The notes beneath the pieces are model-generated. The model was not told the origin of the DNA. It made no database searches and saw only the letters and a program-made list of their open reading frames with translations. A stretch of DNA of 61,833 bases, taken from NCBI GenBank assembly GCA_903863885.1, contig CAIPEB010000389.1, positions 1-61,833 of the forward strand, in the 5' to 3' direction. Position numbers and translations under genes: made by a program. How positions within the stretch are numbered: position 1 is the first letter of the stretch; the number at the start of each line of letters is the position of its first letter. Below are positions 1-9,364 of this stretch, piece by piece. This stretch comes from an uncultured Planctomycetaceae bacterium (GTDB lineage: Bacteria; Planctomycetota; Planctomycetia; Pirellulales; Pirellulaceae).

Positions 1-188
1 ACGATGGCAGCCGCAACCACGACGACAAATGGTACGCTCTCGCGAATCTCCTTGCGCCATTCGGTCCGCCACCAGAGAACAGCACCCACGATCGCAGCGG
101 CGACCGCCCAGAGCGCAATCGCGAGCCCCCAGCCGAACAGAGGCAGACCGAAAACTTCATGAGGTATATAGAAAAGCGTTTGACGCAT
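1..188 (-). CDS. lgt: Probable prolipoprotein diacylglyceryl transferase, N-terminal fragment
   Basis: The minus strand opens with an ATG at 188 and stays open to the window edge, giving 62 codons. The predicted start reads MRQTLFYIPHEVFG, followed by a hydrophobic, Trp- and Gly-rich segment (LPLFGWG, then a run of Ala, Val and Ile) typical of a first membrane helix. This opening resembles the N-terminus of planctomycete Lgt proteins, which transfer diacylglycerol to the lipobox cysteine of prelipoproteins in the inner membrane. That fits a window rich in lipoproteins. The active-site region lies outside the window, so the assignment rests only on the N-terminal look. An unrelated multi-pass membrane protein is possible. 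It follows panC on the same strand with 128 bases between. Confidence 0.5.
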   Translation of the reverse strand, partial: MRQTLFYIPHEVFGLPLFGWGLAIALWAVAAAIVGAVLWWRTEWRKEIRESVPFVVVVAAAI

Positions 189-316
189 TTCACTGACTCT
201 CAACATTCTTACGTTAGGTGTCTATACCGTTGACTCTATCGACGTTCGGCGTCGCATCGTTGCACCCCGTGTTCTTGCGCGGCCCTTTCCGGCGAAACGG
301 TTCAGCCGAGCGAGAG

Positions 317-1168
317 TCACTCGGGAACGTGAATGGCGGCGTTGTCGATGAGACGCGTCGTACCGACGAAGGCCGCCACGATCGCGACCACATCGCGGCT
401 GAGATGCCCCGCAGGCTGCAGCGTCTCCGGCTCGACCAGGGCCGCGTAATCGATGCGATCGACGTTACCGTCCCGCAGGGTCCGATGCATGGCCTCGACC
501 ACGAGCCGGCCGTCGCGCTGGCCGCCTGCGACGGCTTCCATCGCAGTGCTAAGGCACCGATACAGCGACAGGGCTCGCTGGCGATCCCGAGGGTCAAGGT
601 ATCGATTGCGCGAACTCATGGCGAGCCCGTCGGACTCCCGGACCGTCGGACAGACTCGGACCTCAACGGGCACGTTCAAGTCCCGGACCATTTCCTGGAT
701 CACGCGACACTGCTGATAATCCTTCCGCCCGAACAGCGCCACATGCGCGGGAATGGCCTGAAACAGCTTGAGCACCACGGTGGCCACGCCGCGAAAATGC
801 CCGGGACGGCATTCGCCCTCCCAGCGAGCGCCCACCGAGGGTGGTTCCACGTAGGTGGAAAAACCGCTCGGATACATTTCCTCGTGGGATGGCACAAATG
901 CAATGTCCGCACCGCAGCCGCGAATCGCCTCCAGATCGCTCTCCAGCGTGCGGGGATATTTCTGAAAATCTTCGCCGGGCCCGAACTGCGTCGGGTTCAC
1001 GAAGATCGTCACGATCGTCCGGTCGCAGCATTCGCGCGACGCGCGCACCAGGCTCAGGTGCCCCTCATGCAATGCGCCCATTGTCGGCACGACTCCGACC
1101 CGAATGCCCCGCTGACGCAACTCCAGCACGACGTCCTGCATCTCGCGACAAGCGTGTATGACGCGCAA
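317..1168 (-). CDS. panC: Pantothenate synthetase
   Basis: This enzyme makes pantothenate from pantoate, beta-alanine and ATP in the cytosol, the last step before coenzyme A assembly. Family motifs are clear: the nucleotide-binding PTMGALHEGHLSLV near residues 25-38, FGRKDYQQ in the middle, and MSSRNRYL in the pantoate/KMSKS-like region. The frame stays open upstream to 1264, but that extension overlaps the neighbouring folK gene and does not look like PanC. A TTG at 1168 gives the usual opening (L/M-R-V-I-x-x-x-x-E-M) and a normal length of 283 residues, so I take it as the start. The alternative ATG at 1141 would remove the first strand. It lies 44 bases downstream of folK on the same strand and is probably cotranscribed with it, pairing two vitamin pathways. 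Confidence 0.93.
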   Translation of the reverse strand: MRVIHACREMQDVVLELRQRGIRVGVVPTMGALHEGHLSLVRASRECCDRTIVTIFVNPTQFGPGEDFQKYPRTLESDLEAIRGCGADIAFVPSHEEMYPSGFSTYVEPPSVGARWEGECRPGHFRGVATVVLKLFQAIPAHVALFGRKDYQQCRVIQEMVRDLNVPVEVRVCPTVRESDGLAMSSRNRYLDPRDRQRALSLYRCLSTAMEAVAGGQRDGRLVVEAMHRTLRDGNVDRIDYAALVEPETLQPAGHLSRDVVAIVAAFVGTTRLIDNAAIHVPE

Positions 1169-1212
1169 GTCCGACCTGCCCGACTGGGAACTGCATGCGT
1201 TGTCGCTCAACC

Positions 1213-2265
1213 TCAGAGACCTTTCATCGCTTGAATGGCCGCCACAACCTCGACCGCGGCCCAATCCGCGTCGAGTCCGTCGAGCAACAGCACCGGCGAC
1301 TGGCGCGGAGCCAGCACGCGAGCCAGCAGAGCGTCGCGCAGCCTCTGCGACCGGTCGCCGAACTTGCCCATCATCTTGCCGGCGGAATCCCCCGCATCGG
1401 CGCGGTCGAGGAAAACCACCAATCGCGGACGCATAACCCGCGATTGAACTTCGTCCCAGTGCGCCGTGACGACGCTGAACAGACTATCGTCCAGCCCGAT
1501 GCGCGCATAGACCAACGCCTGGCCCAACCAGAAGTCGCTCAGCCACGGCCCGCATCCGTCGACTTCGCGCGGAGGTCGCCCAATCCGTTCGGCCCGCAAG
1601 TCCAGCCAGGCAAGTTCGAATCGGAGCGAGTTCTCCGGCGGACTGAACGATGCTGGCATTTCGGGCGTAACGTCCGACAGCACGCGGCCGCACACCGAAC
1701 TGGCAACCCGAACGGCCAATTGCGTTTTCCCTGCCCCCGGCGGGCCGCAAATCGCCACGTAGTCGTCCGCCTGATCCAACAACCGCAGCAATTCGCCAAT
1801 CGTCCATTCACTCGTTGGGTGAATCATCTCGCCGGCTATCTCCGCAGCCGGTGCTAGCACGAACCGCCGCCAAGCCATCCGCGGGTGAGGGATCTGCAGG
1901 TCGGCCATGCGAAGAATCTGCCGGTCGTAGAGCAGAATATCCAGATCAACCGTGCGGACTCCCCATCGCTCGGCGCGAACTCGCCCCAGACGATTTTCGA
2001 TCGACTGCAGATGAGCCAGCAGTTCAATCGGAAGGAGCGACGTTTCGATACGAGCCACGGCATTCAGAAAGCCCGGCTGCTGGCCGCCCGAGGCAGCGAC
2101 CGTCTCGTGACAACGACTGAGTGCGGTGATTCGCGTGGACGGCAATCGCGATATTTCAGCAACCGCTTGCTGCAGAAGGGCCGCACGGTCACCCAGGTTT
2201 GATCCCAACCCTATCAGCGATTCCGCCACCGGGATCTCTCCCAGTCGAGCGACCGATGTTTTCAC
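1213..2265 (-). CDS. folK: FolK (HPPK) fused to a P-loop nucleoside-kinase-like domain
   Basis: Residues about 14-165 are 6-hydroxymethyl-7,8-dihydropterin pyrophosphokinase, which transfers pyrophosphate from ATP in folate synthesis. Visible motifs are GLGSNLGDR at the start and the signature RWGVRTVDLDILLYD at 100-114, followed by IPHPRM. Normal FolK ends near 160-170 residues, but this protein runs to 350. A second domain begins at about 168 with a Walker A motif, GPPGAGKTQ (174-182), and continues as an alpha/beta domain resembling the deoxynucleoside kinase/adenylate kinase superfamily. A GTG at 2229, preceded by GGGAGAG, may be the true start rather than the ATG at 2265. The fused domain's substrate cannot be told from the sequence. 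The tail contains RLVVFLDRADA, a plausible Walker B-like strand. Confidence 0.88.
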   Translation of the reverse strand: MKTSVARLGEIPVAESLIGLGSNLGDRAALLQQAVAEISRLPSTRITALSRCHETVAASGGQQPGFLNAVARIETSLLPIELLAHLQSIENRLGRVRAERWGVRTVDLDILLYDRQILRMADLQIPHPRMAWRRFVLAPAAEIAGEMIHPTSEWTIGELLRLLDQADDYVAICGPPGAGKTQLAVRVASSVCGRVLSDVTPEMPASFSPPENSLRFELAWLDLRAERIGRPPREVDGCGPWLSDFWLGQALVYARIGLDDSLFSVVTAHWDEVQSRVMRPRLVVFLDRADAGDSAGKMMGKFGDRSQRLRDALLARVLAPRQSPVLLLDGLDADWAAVEVVAAIQAMKGL

Positions 2266-2890
2266 TGCGAGCTGACCGACAACATCCGGTTCGCGGTCAA
2301 CTCAAACGCGAGAGAGCTTTCATTTCTCGCAGACAGCTCACCCGCCAACGCGTGATTCAAAGACGGCTATCATCCAGAAGGGTCAGGAAAGGTGTAAAGC
2401 GGGGGAGCCTCCGTTCAGCGCACCAGTCGCCGACATTCGCTCCTGTCAGTTGTCGCCCCCGACATTTCTTTCTTTGACACACCTGTGTGCGGCGCACCGC
2501 ACGGACCACATTGTGCGAACATCGCATCATTTGTCAACCGGCAGAACAGCAAGGAAAAATACGATTCGTTTCAACTCAGCGCACAAAAATCCGCTTGTCC
2601 CGTTGCAACTGGATTTCTGACTTGTTAAGCGAATTCCAAGCTGTTTTCGCGGCGATTTTCGGCTGCCATGTACCTTGTCGCTGCAGGCGACGCGGCTGCC
2701 GCCGGCATGCCTGCTAGCGGATTTCTCTCTTGACCCAGTTTGCCTCGCTCACTATCGTCGCCCCGCCCAATCCTCCCGCAGTCAGCACTCGTGGAGGCGA
2801 AGGCGGTTCGTGTTGATCAGGTCATCGGTTCGCAACGATCAGGTCATCCCAGCGCTGTCGTTTCGAAGAGCAGCGCTTCGGAGGGAAGCC
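2266..2890. other. Divergent intergenic region between folK and the FlgI-like gene
   Basis: About 625 bases separate the minus-strand folK start from the plus-strand start at 2891. Open frames run through the region, but they lack ribosome sites and recognisable protein features. The stretch around 2480-2640 is more AT-rich than its surroundings and probably carries the divergent promoters. I could not identify convincing -35/-10 pairs, riboswitch folds or repeats. Confidence 0.5.
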
Positions 2891-4702
2891 ATGCAGCGGC
2901 CTCAAATCTGGTTCTGGGTTCCTTGGATGCTCGCGGTTTGCGGATGCACTTCACCGCTGTTTCGTGCGCAGAGTCCGGAGACGGAAGAAGTCGCGGAGGC
3001 TCCGCCGGAGGAATCCGGGGCTCGGCTGGTCGAAGACTACGCCATTCCCTGGAACGTCTCGTACTTGAAGGTCGAGTGCGTGGGCCTGATCACGCAACTG
3101 GACAAGACGGGAAGCGACCCGCCCCAATCCACGCTGCGCGATCAGTTGGTCAAAGAGATGCAGACCCATGACGCGAAGGAGATACCGAAAATCCTGGCGT
3201 CCGGCGACACTTCGCTCGTGATGGTGAAGGGATACATTCCGCCCGGGGCCGAGAAGGGTGATGTTTTCGACGTGGAAGTGCGGGTTCCACCGCGATCAAC
3301 GACCACGAGCCTTCGCGGCGGCTGGCTGATGCAGGCGAGGCTTCAGGAGATGCAGGTCCTCGACAACAATCTGCACACGGGCCGTCAACTGGCCACGGCG
3401 GAGGGTCCGGTCGTGGTGGATGCGCTGTTTCAGGCGTCGGACGACAAGGTGATGCTGACGCGAGGACGCGTCATCAGCGGCGGCGTCGTGGCGAGACCTC
3501 GACAACTCGGTCTCGTGATCAGGCAGGAGCACAGTTCGGTCCGCAGTTCGGCGCTGATCGGCGCCGTGATCAACGACCGCTTCAACACCTACAATCGCGG
3601 AACCAAATCCGGCGTTGCCAACCCGAGTCGGGACGACCTGATCGAACTGGACGTGCAGCCGCGCTACAAGCACAACATTGCCAGATATCTGAGGATCGTC
3701 GGCAAGATCGCCGTGGGCGAGTCGGCCGATGCGAGAATCGTCCGCATGCAGACTCTGGAACGCATGCTGATGGAACCGACTTCGGCGGAAGACGCCGCGA
3801 TGCAGCTTGAGGCGATCGGCTCGGAGAGCATTCCCGTCCTGTGCCGCGCATTGAAATCGAACGACAAAGAGGTGCGGTTCTACGCGGCCGAGTCGCTCGC
3901 GTACCTGGACGACAGCTCCCCCGCGGACGCGTTGTACGAGGCCGCTCGCGACGTGCGAGCCTTCCGTTGGCGGGCGATGGCCGCGCTTTCCGTGATGGAT
4001 CAGTACATTGCGCAAGAGCGACTGACGGCGCTGATGAACGAACCGAGCGCCGAGACTCGCTACGGCGCCTTCCGTGCTTTGCGGACGATGAACCACACGG
4101 ACCCGGTGGTCCGCGGCGAGATGCTGGGCAAGCAACTGTGGCTGCACGTCGTCAATTCAACGGGCGAACCGATGGTGGCTTTCTCGCATTCGCGCCGTCC
4201 GGAAGTTGTGGTTTTCGGCCGCAATCTGCGGATCCAACCGCCGCCATTCCTCTATGCCGGAGACAAGATCCTCATCAAATCGGTCAATGACTCGCAGGTC
4301 AAGATGACCAAATACGAAGCCGGCAAGGATTCCGAGCAGGTGGTGTGTTCGACGGAGGTGACCGACATCGTACGGAACATCATCCAGCTGGGCGGCGGAT
4401 ACGCCGACGTGCTGCAGGCACTGCAGTCTGCCAAGCAGAAGAACTACCTGACGTGCCGCCTGGAGATGGACGCCATGCCCAGATCGAACCGCGTCTACCA
4501 CCGCGACGAAACGCTGGCTGAAAACGGAGACTGCGACTCCAAGATCGAGGTGAACCACCCGGTTCCGGATCTGTTCGTGGACCTGTTATCCAACTCGAAC
4601 GACCGCTCCGGCGAATCTCGCACCGATATCGATCCGCCTGACGACAGTGAGACAACCGAGAAAGGGTTCTTCACGCGAATGACCTCCTGGTGGAAGGAGT
4701 AG
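2891..4702 (+). CDS. FlgI-like (P-ring related) lipoprotein with HEAT-like repeats
   Basis: The start is ATG 2891, preceded by GGAGGGAAGCC; the frame is open further upstream but without a signal sequence. The protein (603 residues) begins with a hydrophobic stretch ending in the lipobox AVCGC, so it is probably a lipoprotein. Residues about 45-270 resemble flagellar P-ring protein FlgI: KGDVFDVEVRVPP, a following SLRGGWLMQARL, and a later GRVISGGVVARP-like segment. Residues about 285-370 look like HEAT-type helical repeats (ESIPVLCRALKSNDKEVRFY, then two or three more). The C-terminal 200 residues contain an LGGGYADVLQALQSA helix region, also FlgI-like. Such FlgI-like proteins are annotated in planctomycetes, but no flagellar gene is adjacent here, so an envelope role other than motility is possible. 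Confidence 0.72.
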   Translation: MQRPQIWFWVPWMLAVCGCTSPLFRAQSPETEEVAEAPPEESGARLVEDYAIPWNVSYLKVECVGLITQLDKTGSDPPQSTLRDQLVKEMQTHDAKEIPKILASGDTSLVMVKGYIPPGAEKGDVFDVEVRVPPRSTTTSLRGGWLMQARLQEMQVLDNNLHTGRQLATAEGPVVVDALFQASDDKVMLTRGRVISGGVVARPRQLGLVIRQEHSSVRSSALIGAVINDRFNTYNRGTKSGVANPSRDDLIELDVQPRYKHNIARYLRIVGKIAVGESADARIVRMQTLERMLMEPTSAEDAAMQLEAIGSESIPVLCRALKSNDKEVRFYAAESLAYLDDSSPADALYEAARDVRAFRWRAMAALSVMDQYIAQERLTALMNEPSAETRYGAFRALRTMNHTDPVVRGEMLGKQLWLHVVNSTGEPMVAFSHSRRPEVVVFGRNLRIQPPPFLYAGDKILIKSVNDSQVKMTKYEAGKDSEQVVCSTEVTDIVRNIIQLGGGYADVLQALQSAKQKNYLTCRLEMDAMPRSNRVYHRDETLAENGDCDSKIEVNHPVPDLFVDLLSNSNDRSGESRTDIDPPDDSETTEKGFFTRMTSWWKE

Positions 4703-4936
4703 TTCGTATTGGCCGCGCCGGCACCGCGAGTTGCCCCGGGGCTCATCCGCGGAGTCGGTCTGCGGAGTCCGTGGGGTGACGAATTGCAGACCGATTGAAC
4801 CACAGGGCTGCAGAACCGCCAGCCCAATCGGCGCTGCCGCACCGGGTGAATAGCCCGTTCCCGTCGGTAGCGGGACTTGGTGCGAAAAACAGACGTTCTG
4901 ACGGTCAATGCCACAGATCTTCGGCTCGGCGCGACT

Positions 4937-7900
4937 ATGCTCAAAGCACTCGAACTGATCGGCTTCAAGAGCTTTGCCGACAAGACGCGCTTTGAGTTCC
5001 CGCCCGGCATCACGGTCATCGTCGGCCCGAACGGCTCGGGCAAGTCCAACATCGTGGACGCCATGAAGTGGGTGCTTGGCGAGCAGAGCGCCAAGAGCCT
5101 TCGCGGCAAGGACATGGCGGATGTGATCTTCAAAGGATCGGGCGACGGCGGCCGCAAGATGGTCAACTCGGCCGAGGCAACCCTGATCTTCGACAATTCC
5201 GCCGGGCAGCTGGCCATCGATGCGCCGGAGGTTCACGTCACGCGGCGAGTCTACCGCAGCGGCGAAGGCGAATACCTGATCAACCGTCAGCCCTGCAGGC
5301 TGAAGGATATCCGCGGCCTGTTTCGCGGCACGGGCGTCGGCGGCGACGCGTACAGTCTGATCGAGCAAGGCAAAGTCGACCGCATGCTGCAGGCCTCGCC
5401 GCGCGACCGCCGTTCGATTTTCGAGGAAGCCGCCGGAATCAGCCGCTTCAAGGCCAAGAAGGTCGAAGCTCAGCGGAGGCTCGAGCGGGTTGAGCAGAAC
5501 CTGCTGCGGCTGTCCGATATTGTCGAAGAGGTCGAGAGCCGCCTGCGCAGCGTGCGATCCCAGGCCACCAAGGCCCGCCGCTATCGGGAATACCGCGATC
5601 GACTGCAGGAACTCCGCACCCAGGCCGGACTGGCCGACTGGCGGCAATTGAGCGTTCAGGTGGAGGCCGCCGAACAGTCCCTAGCGAACCTGCGAAGCCA
5701 GACGGAGGAGTGCAGCCAGCACGTCGAGAGACTGGCCGCCGAACTGGCCGTTCAGGACGAACAGATGACGGCCGCGCTGGATGCAATCCGCGCCTGCGAA
5801 AACAGGTCAGCCCAGAATCGCGAGCAGATTGCCGTGCGACAATCGTCGCTTGAACAGTCGCGTCGCCGCGCCGGCGAACTGGAAGAGACGGCCGCCGGAC
5901 ATCGCCGCCACCTTGCCTCCCAGACCGGCCGGACAGGCGACTTGCAGCAGCGCATCGACGACATTCAGAGTCGACTCGCGCAGGCGGAGCATTCCAGGCA
6001 GGACGCTCAGGCTCGCGCGGTCGAGAAATCCGCGGCGCTGGAACAACTCGCCGCCGATCTGGAGAAGGCCCGGAGCCAATACGAGTCCGATCGACGCGTG
6101 CAGTTCGACGCACTCCGGTCCGTCGCGGCACTTGAAAGCCGCATCACCAGCCTCCAGTCGCAACTCGAATCCGCCCGCGCGTCCGTCACGCGTACCCGCG
6201 AATCGCTGGCAGGAATCGAGGAAACGCTCTCCGTCTGCGAACAGGACTTACAGCGATCGCAGGAACAAACGCGCCTGTTTGCCGCCAAGCGGGACGAGCA
6301 CGCCGAATCGCTGCGGGCCTGCCGGCAGAAAGCGGCCGAACTTCGCCAACTCCAGTCGCAGCAGCGCGACTCGCTCTCCGCATTTCAGCAACGCCGCACC
6401 GCGGCCAGCGAACGAGTCGCGGTCCTCGACGAACTCGACCGCAACTACGAAGGCCTCGCTCAGGGCGTGCGCGAAGTCCTTGAACTCTCACGCGAGGCGA
6501 CCAGCGGTCCATTCGCCGAGGTGCAAGGACTGGTTGCCGACTTGATCGAAGCCAGCGTCGAGTTCGCGCCTCTGGTGGACGTGGCACTCGGAGACAAGGC
6601 ACAGCACATCGTGCTGACAACCCGCGAATTGCTGGACGACATCCAGTCGGGACGCTATCAGCCGGCCGGCCGCGTCGGTTTTGTTTCGCTCGACTCCGTC
6701 TCGCCCTCGCGACGCGTCCCATCGCCCCCCGATGGCCAGGGACTGGTCGGGCAACTCGAGACCATGGTCGCATGCGACGAGCGAGTGCGGCCTATGGTCC
6801 AGAGACTGCTCGGCGATGTCTGGTGCGTCGAAACGCTGCGGGATGCGATGGCGCTGCACGCTTCGAATCCGCCGGCGACCCGGTTCGTGACTCTGGCCGG
6901 AGAACTCGTCGACAACGACGGCACCGTCGTCGTGGGGCTCCGCTCGACAATGGCAGGTCTGGTCTCCCGCCGAAGCGAACTCCGCGCCTTGCAGGACGAA
7001 GTGGCTGCATTGGAGTTGAAAATCGAGCAAGCGGAAGGAGAACTGGCCGAAACGGAACGTCAACTGCACGAAATCGAGAAGAAACAGAGCCAGCTTGACG
7101 ACGAGCACCGCAGCGTCGAACGCTCGCTTGCCGATCATCAGGCCCGAAGCCGGGCGTTGGAAGATCGCGGAACCGAACTGGCGCTGAAGCGCGATGCGAT
7201 GGCAGCCGACCTGGAACTGGCCAACACGGCCGCCGCCCGCGCGAGCGACGAACTCGATGCCGCACAGCCTGAACTGCAGAACCTCCAAAGCGCGGCGACC
7301 GGGTGCGAAAATCGACTCCGGGATCTCGAAGCCAGCCTGACCGCCATGGAGACCGAGCGGGAACGCCTGGCGAAGGAGACCACCGCGGCGCGCATCGATG
7401 CGGCGACGTGCGAGCAGAACGCCGAGAGTCTGCGGCTGAACCTGTCCCAGTTGCAGGAAGACCGCCACGAGCGTCATCGCGCGCTGTCCGAATCCGACCG
7501 GCAACTCACTCTGTGCCTGAAACGGCAGCTGGAAACCGACCTGGAAATACTGCGGACAACCAGCGAATTGGCCGGCCTCTATCTCGGCAAGGACCGGTTG
7601 GAACAGGAGTCGCGACAGTCGGCACGGCACCGAACTGCCTGCGTCTCCCAGAGAACCAGAGTCGCCGAAGAATTGCAGTCCGTCCGCCAGCGTCTGCGGC
7701 AGCTCGAGGACTCGCAGCACCAGCGGGAACTCGAAGTCGGCGAGTTCCGGCACCAGCGAAACACGCTGGCGGAACGACTTCGCGAAGACTACGAAATCAA
7801 CATCGAACAACTCGTTCAGCAGCTATCGACGCAGGAGGTCGAGCAGCGAGATGAAGTCGAGCGGGAAATCGCCGACCTGCGCCGCAAGCTGAATAACATC

Positions 7901-8575
7901 GGCGCGGTCAACATGGACGCGTTGGCCGAACTCGATTCCCTGGAAAGCCGGTTCGCGGCCCTCTCCAAGCAATACCAGGACCTCCGCGACGGCAAAGAGG
8001 CTCTGCAGCGGATCATCAGCAAGATCAATGCCGATAGCCGCCGCCTGTTCGAGGAAACCCTCGAGGCAATCCGAGTCAATTTCCAGACGCTCTATCGCAA
8101 GGCGTTCGGCGGCGGACGCGCCGACCTCGTCCTCGAAGAGGGCGTCGACCTGCTTGAAGCCGGCGTGGATATCATCGCCACGCCACCCGGCAAGCCCTCG
8201 TTCAGCAACTCCCTGCTCAGCGGCGGTGAAAAGGCCCTGACGGCCGTCTCGCTGCTGCTGGCCATCTTCCAGTATCGCCCGAGTCCCTTCTGCGTCCTCG
8301 ACGAAGTCGACGCGCCTTTCGATGAAGCAAACATCGGACGGTTCGTCGATGTGATGAAGGGCTTCCTGGACTGGACCAAGTTCGTCATCGTCACGCATTC
8401 CAAGAAGACGATGACCGCTGCCTCCACGCTCTACGGCGTCACCATGCAGGAATCCGGCGTCTCCAAGCGAGTGTCCGTCCGATTCGAGGACGTGACCGAG
8501 GATGGCCACATCCGATCCGAAGCCTTCGAAGGCAAAGACTCGCAGACGCCGACCCAGGATCGCGAAGCGGCCTGA
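4937..8575 (+). CDS. smc: Chromosome segregation protein SMC
   Basis: SMC dimers organise and segregate the chromosome together with ScpA and ScpB. The protein (1212 residues from ATG 4937) has the full family plan: an N-terminal ATPase half with Walker A GPNGSGKSN (about residues 32-40), a Gln- and Arg-rich coiled coil to about 510, a hinge around 520-640, a returning coiled coil, and a C-terminal half with signature LLSGGEKALTA and Walker B CVLDEVDAPFDEAN. The frame opens 20 codons earlier, but MLKALELIGFKSF is the standard SMC opening, so 4937 is the start. Length is normal. No scpA or scpB is adjacent. A short hairpin of 6 paired bases (8577-8592) follows the stop codon. Confidence 0.97.
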   Translation: MLKALELIGFKSFADKTRFEFPPGITVIVGPNGSGKSNIVDAMKWVLGEQSAKSLRGKDMADVIFKGSGDGGRKMVNSAEATLIFDNSAGQLAIDAPEVHVTRRVYRSGEGEYLINRQPCRLKDIRGLFRGTGVGGDAYSLIEQGKVDRMLQASPRDRRSIFEEAAGISRFKAKKVEAQRRLERVEQNLLRLSDIVEEVESRLRSVRSQATKARRYREYRDRLQELRTQAGLADWRQLSVQVEAAEQSLANLRSQTEECSQHVERLAAELAVQDEQMTAALDAIRACENRSAQNREQIAVRQSSLEQSRRRAGELEETAAGHRRHLASQTGRTGDLQQRIDDIQSRLAQAEHSRQDAQARAVEKSAALEQLAADLEKARSQYESDRRVQFDALRSVAALESRITSLQSQLESARASVTRTRESLAGIEETLSVCEQDLQRSQEQTRLFAAKRDEHAESLRACRQKAAELRQLQSQQRDSLSAFQQRRTAASERVAVLDELDRNYEGLAQGVREVLELSREATSGPFAEVQGLVADLIEASVEFAPLVDVALGDKAQHIVLTTRELLDDIQSGRYQPAGRVGFVSLDSVSPSRRVPSPPDGQGLVGQLETMVACDERVRPMVQRLLGDVWCVETLRDAMALHASNPPATRFVTLAGELVDNDGTVVVGLRSTMAGLVSRRSELRALQDEVAALELKIEQAEGELAETERQLHEIEKKQSQLDDEHRSVERSLADHQARSRALEDRGTELALKRDAMAADLELANTAAARASDELDAAQPELQNLQSAATGCENRLRDLEASLTAMETERERLAKETTAARIDAATCEQNAESLRLNLSQLQEDRHERHRALSESDRQLTLCLKRQLETDLEILRTTSELAGLYLGKDRLEQESRQSARHRTACVSQRTRVAEELQSVRQRLRQLEDSQHQRELEVGEFRHQRNTLAERLREDYEINIEQLVQQLSTQEVEQRDEVEREIADLRRKLNNIGAVNMDALAELDSLESRFAALSKQYQDLRDGKEALQRIISKINADSRRLFEETLEAIRVNFQTLYRKAFGGGRADLVLEEGVDLLEAGVDIIATPPGKPSFSNSLLSGGEKALTAVSLLLAIFQYRPSPFCVLDEVDAPFDEANIGRFVDVMKGFLDWTKFVIVTHSKKTMTAASTLYGVTMQESGVSKRVSVRFEDVTEDGHIRSEAFEGKDSQTPTQDREAA

Positions 8576-9364
8576 GGCCGGTTCACACCGGCGGCGACCG
8601 ATGTGCCATGGCCGGACCAGCACAATCGGGATCGGTCGGATATCCGCAATCGTGGTTGAGCCGCGTATTCCAGTCCGCGCAATCGCTCGCTCCGCGAGTA
8701 TCGACAAGAGATCGACAGCCGGCGCATCAAGGAATGCCGCAAATTCGTGCACAGACACTTCTTTGTTTCTTCAAATGCAACGTCGCGATTTGTGTTGTGA
8801 CCGGTTCGTCCGTTACGACTTGCGAAAGTTTCTAAAGAAACAACATCGTTTGAATCGAAACTGTATTTCGGAGAGCTTGCTTTCAGCCTTGCCTCTGCTT
8901 CAGGCGAACTGAAAAGCAGGATTTCCAGGGGGGAATTTGCCGCAGGCTCCAATGCCTTCAAGAGGTTCGCGGTCCGTCCGACCCGTCGGCCCGAGCTTCC
9001 CGCTTCAAACTCCCGCCTTTGTGTACCTCGCCGAGTACTGCCGTTTTGGGCATCGAGCAGCACGGAAGATGCCGTAATGGATGGTCGAATCGACTTATCT
9101 AATTTACGGGAATTTGCCAAGCTTTCGTTGTCCATTTTTCCGATGTTACCTAAGGGCGCGGATCAGAAGGAACTGAACCTCTGCCACAAAGAAGCAAGTT
9201 ACGCCCCGACCCAGTCGTCTATCCCAATCCGGTTCCCCGCATCCGGACCAGCGGCGCGCCTTAAACGCCAACCGCGGGATGGACAGGGGTGAAAAGCCGA
9301 GGGGAAGCCAATAACTTCCGCCCGGCGATCGAAGAAACAACGAGCGAGTAACGGAGAGCCTGAG
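8576..9364. other. Long intergenic region without a supported gene
   Basis: About 790 bases separate smc from the next gene. A minus-strand frame continues from inside smc to 9135, but its composition is that of an antisense shadow. The section 8740-9140 is clearly AT-richer than its surroundings and holds a small near-palindrome, GTTTCTAAAGAAAC, at 8828-8841. No tRNA, RNase P, SRP or 6S-like core motif was recognised. It could carry an unrecognised small RNA or a promoter region for the gene at 9365. Confidence 0.45.

Noticed and set aside
8431-9135. Long minus-strand frame from inside smc into the intergenic region
   Set aside because: Most of it is antisense to a clear smc 3' end, and its composition and lack of a ribosome site indicate a shadow.
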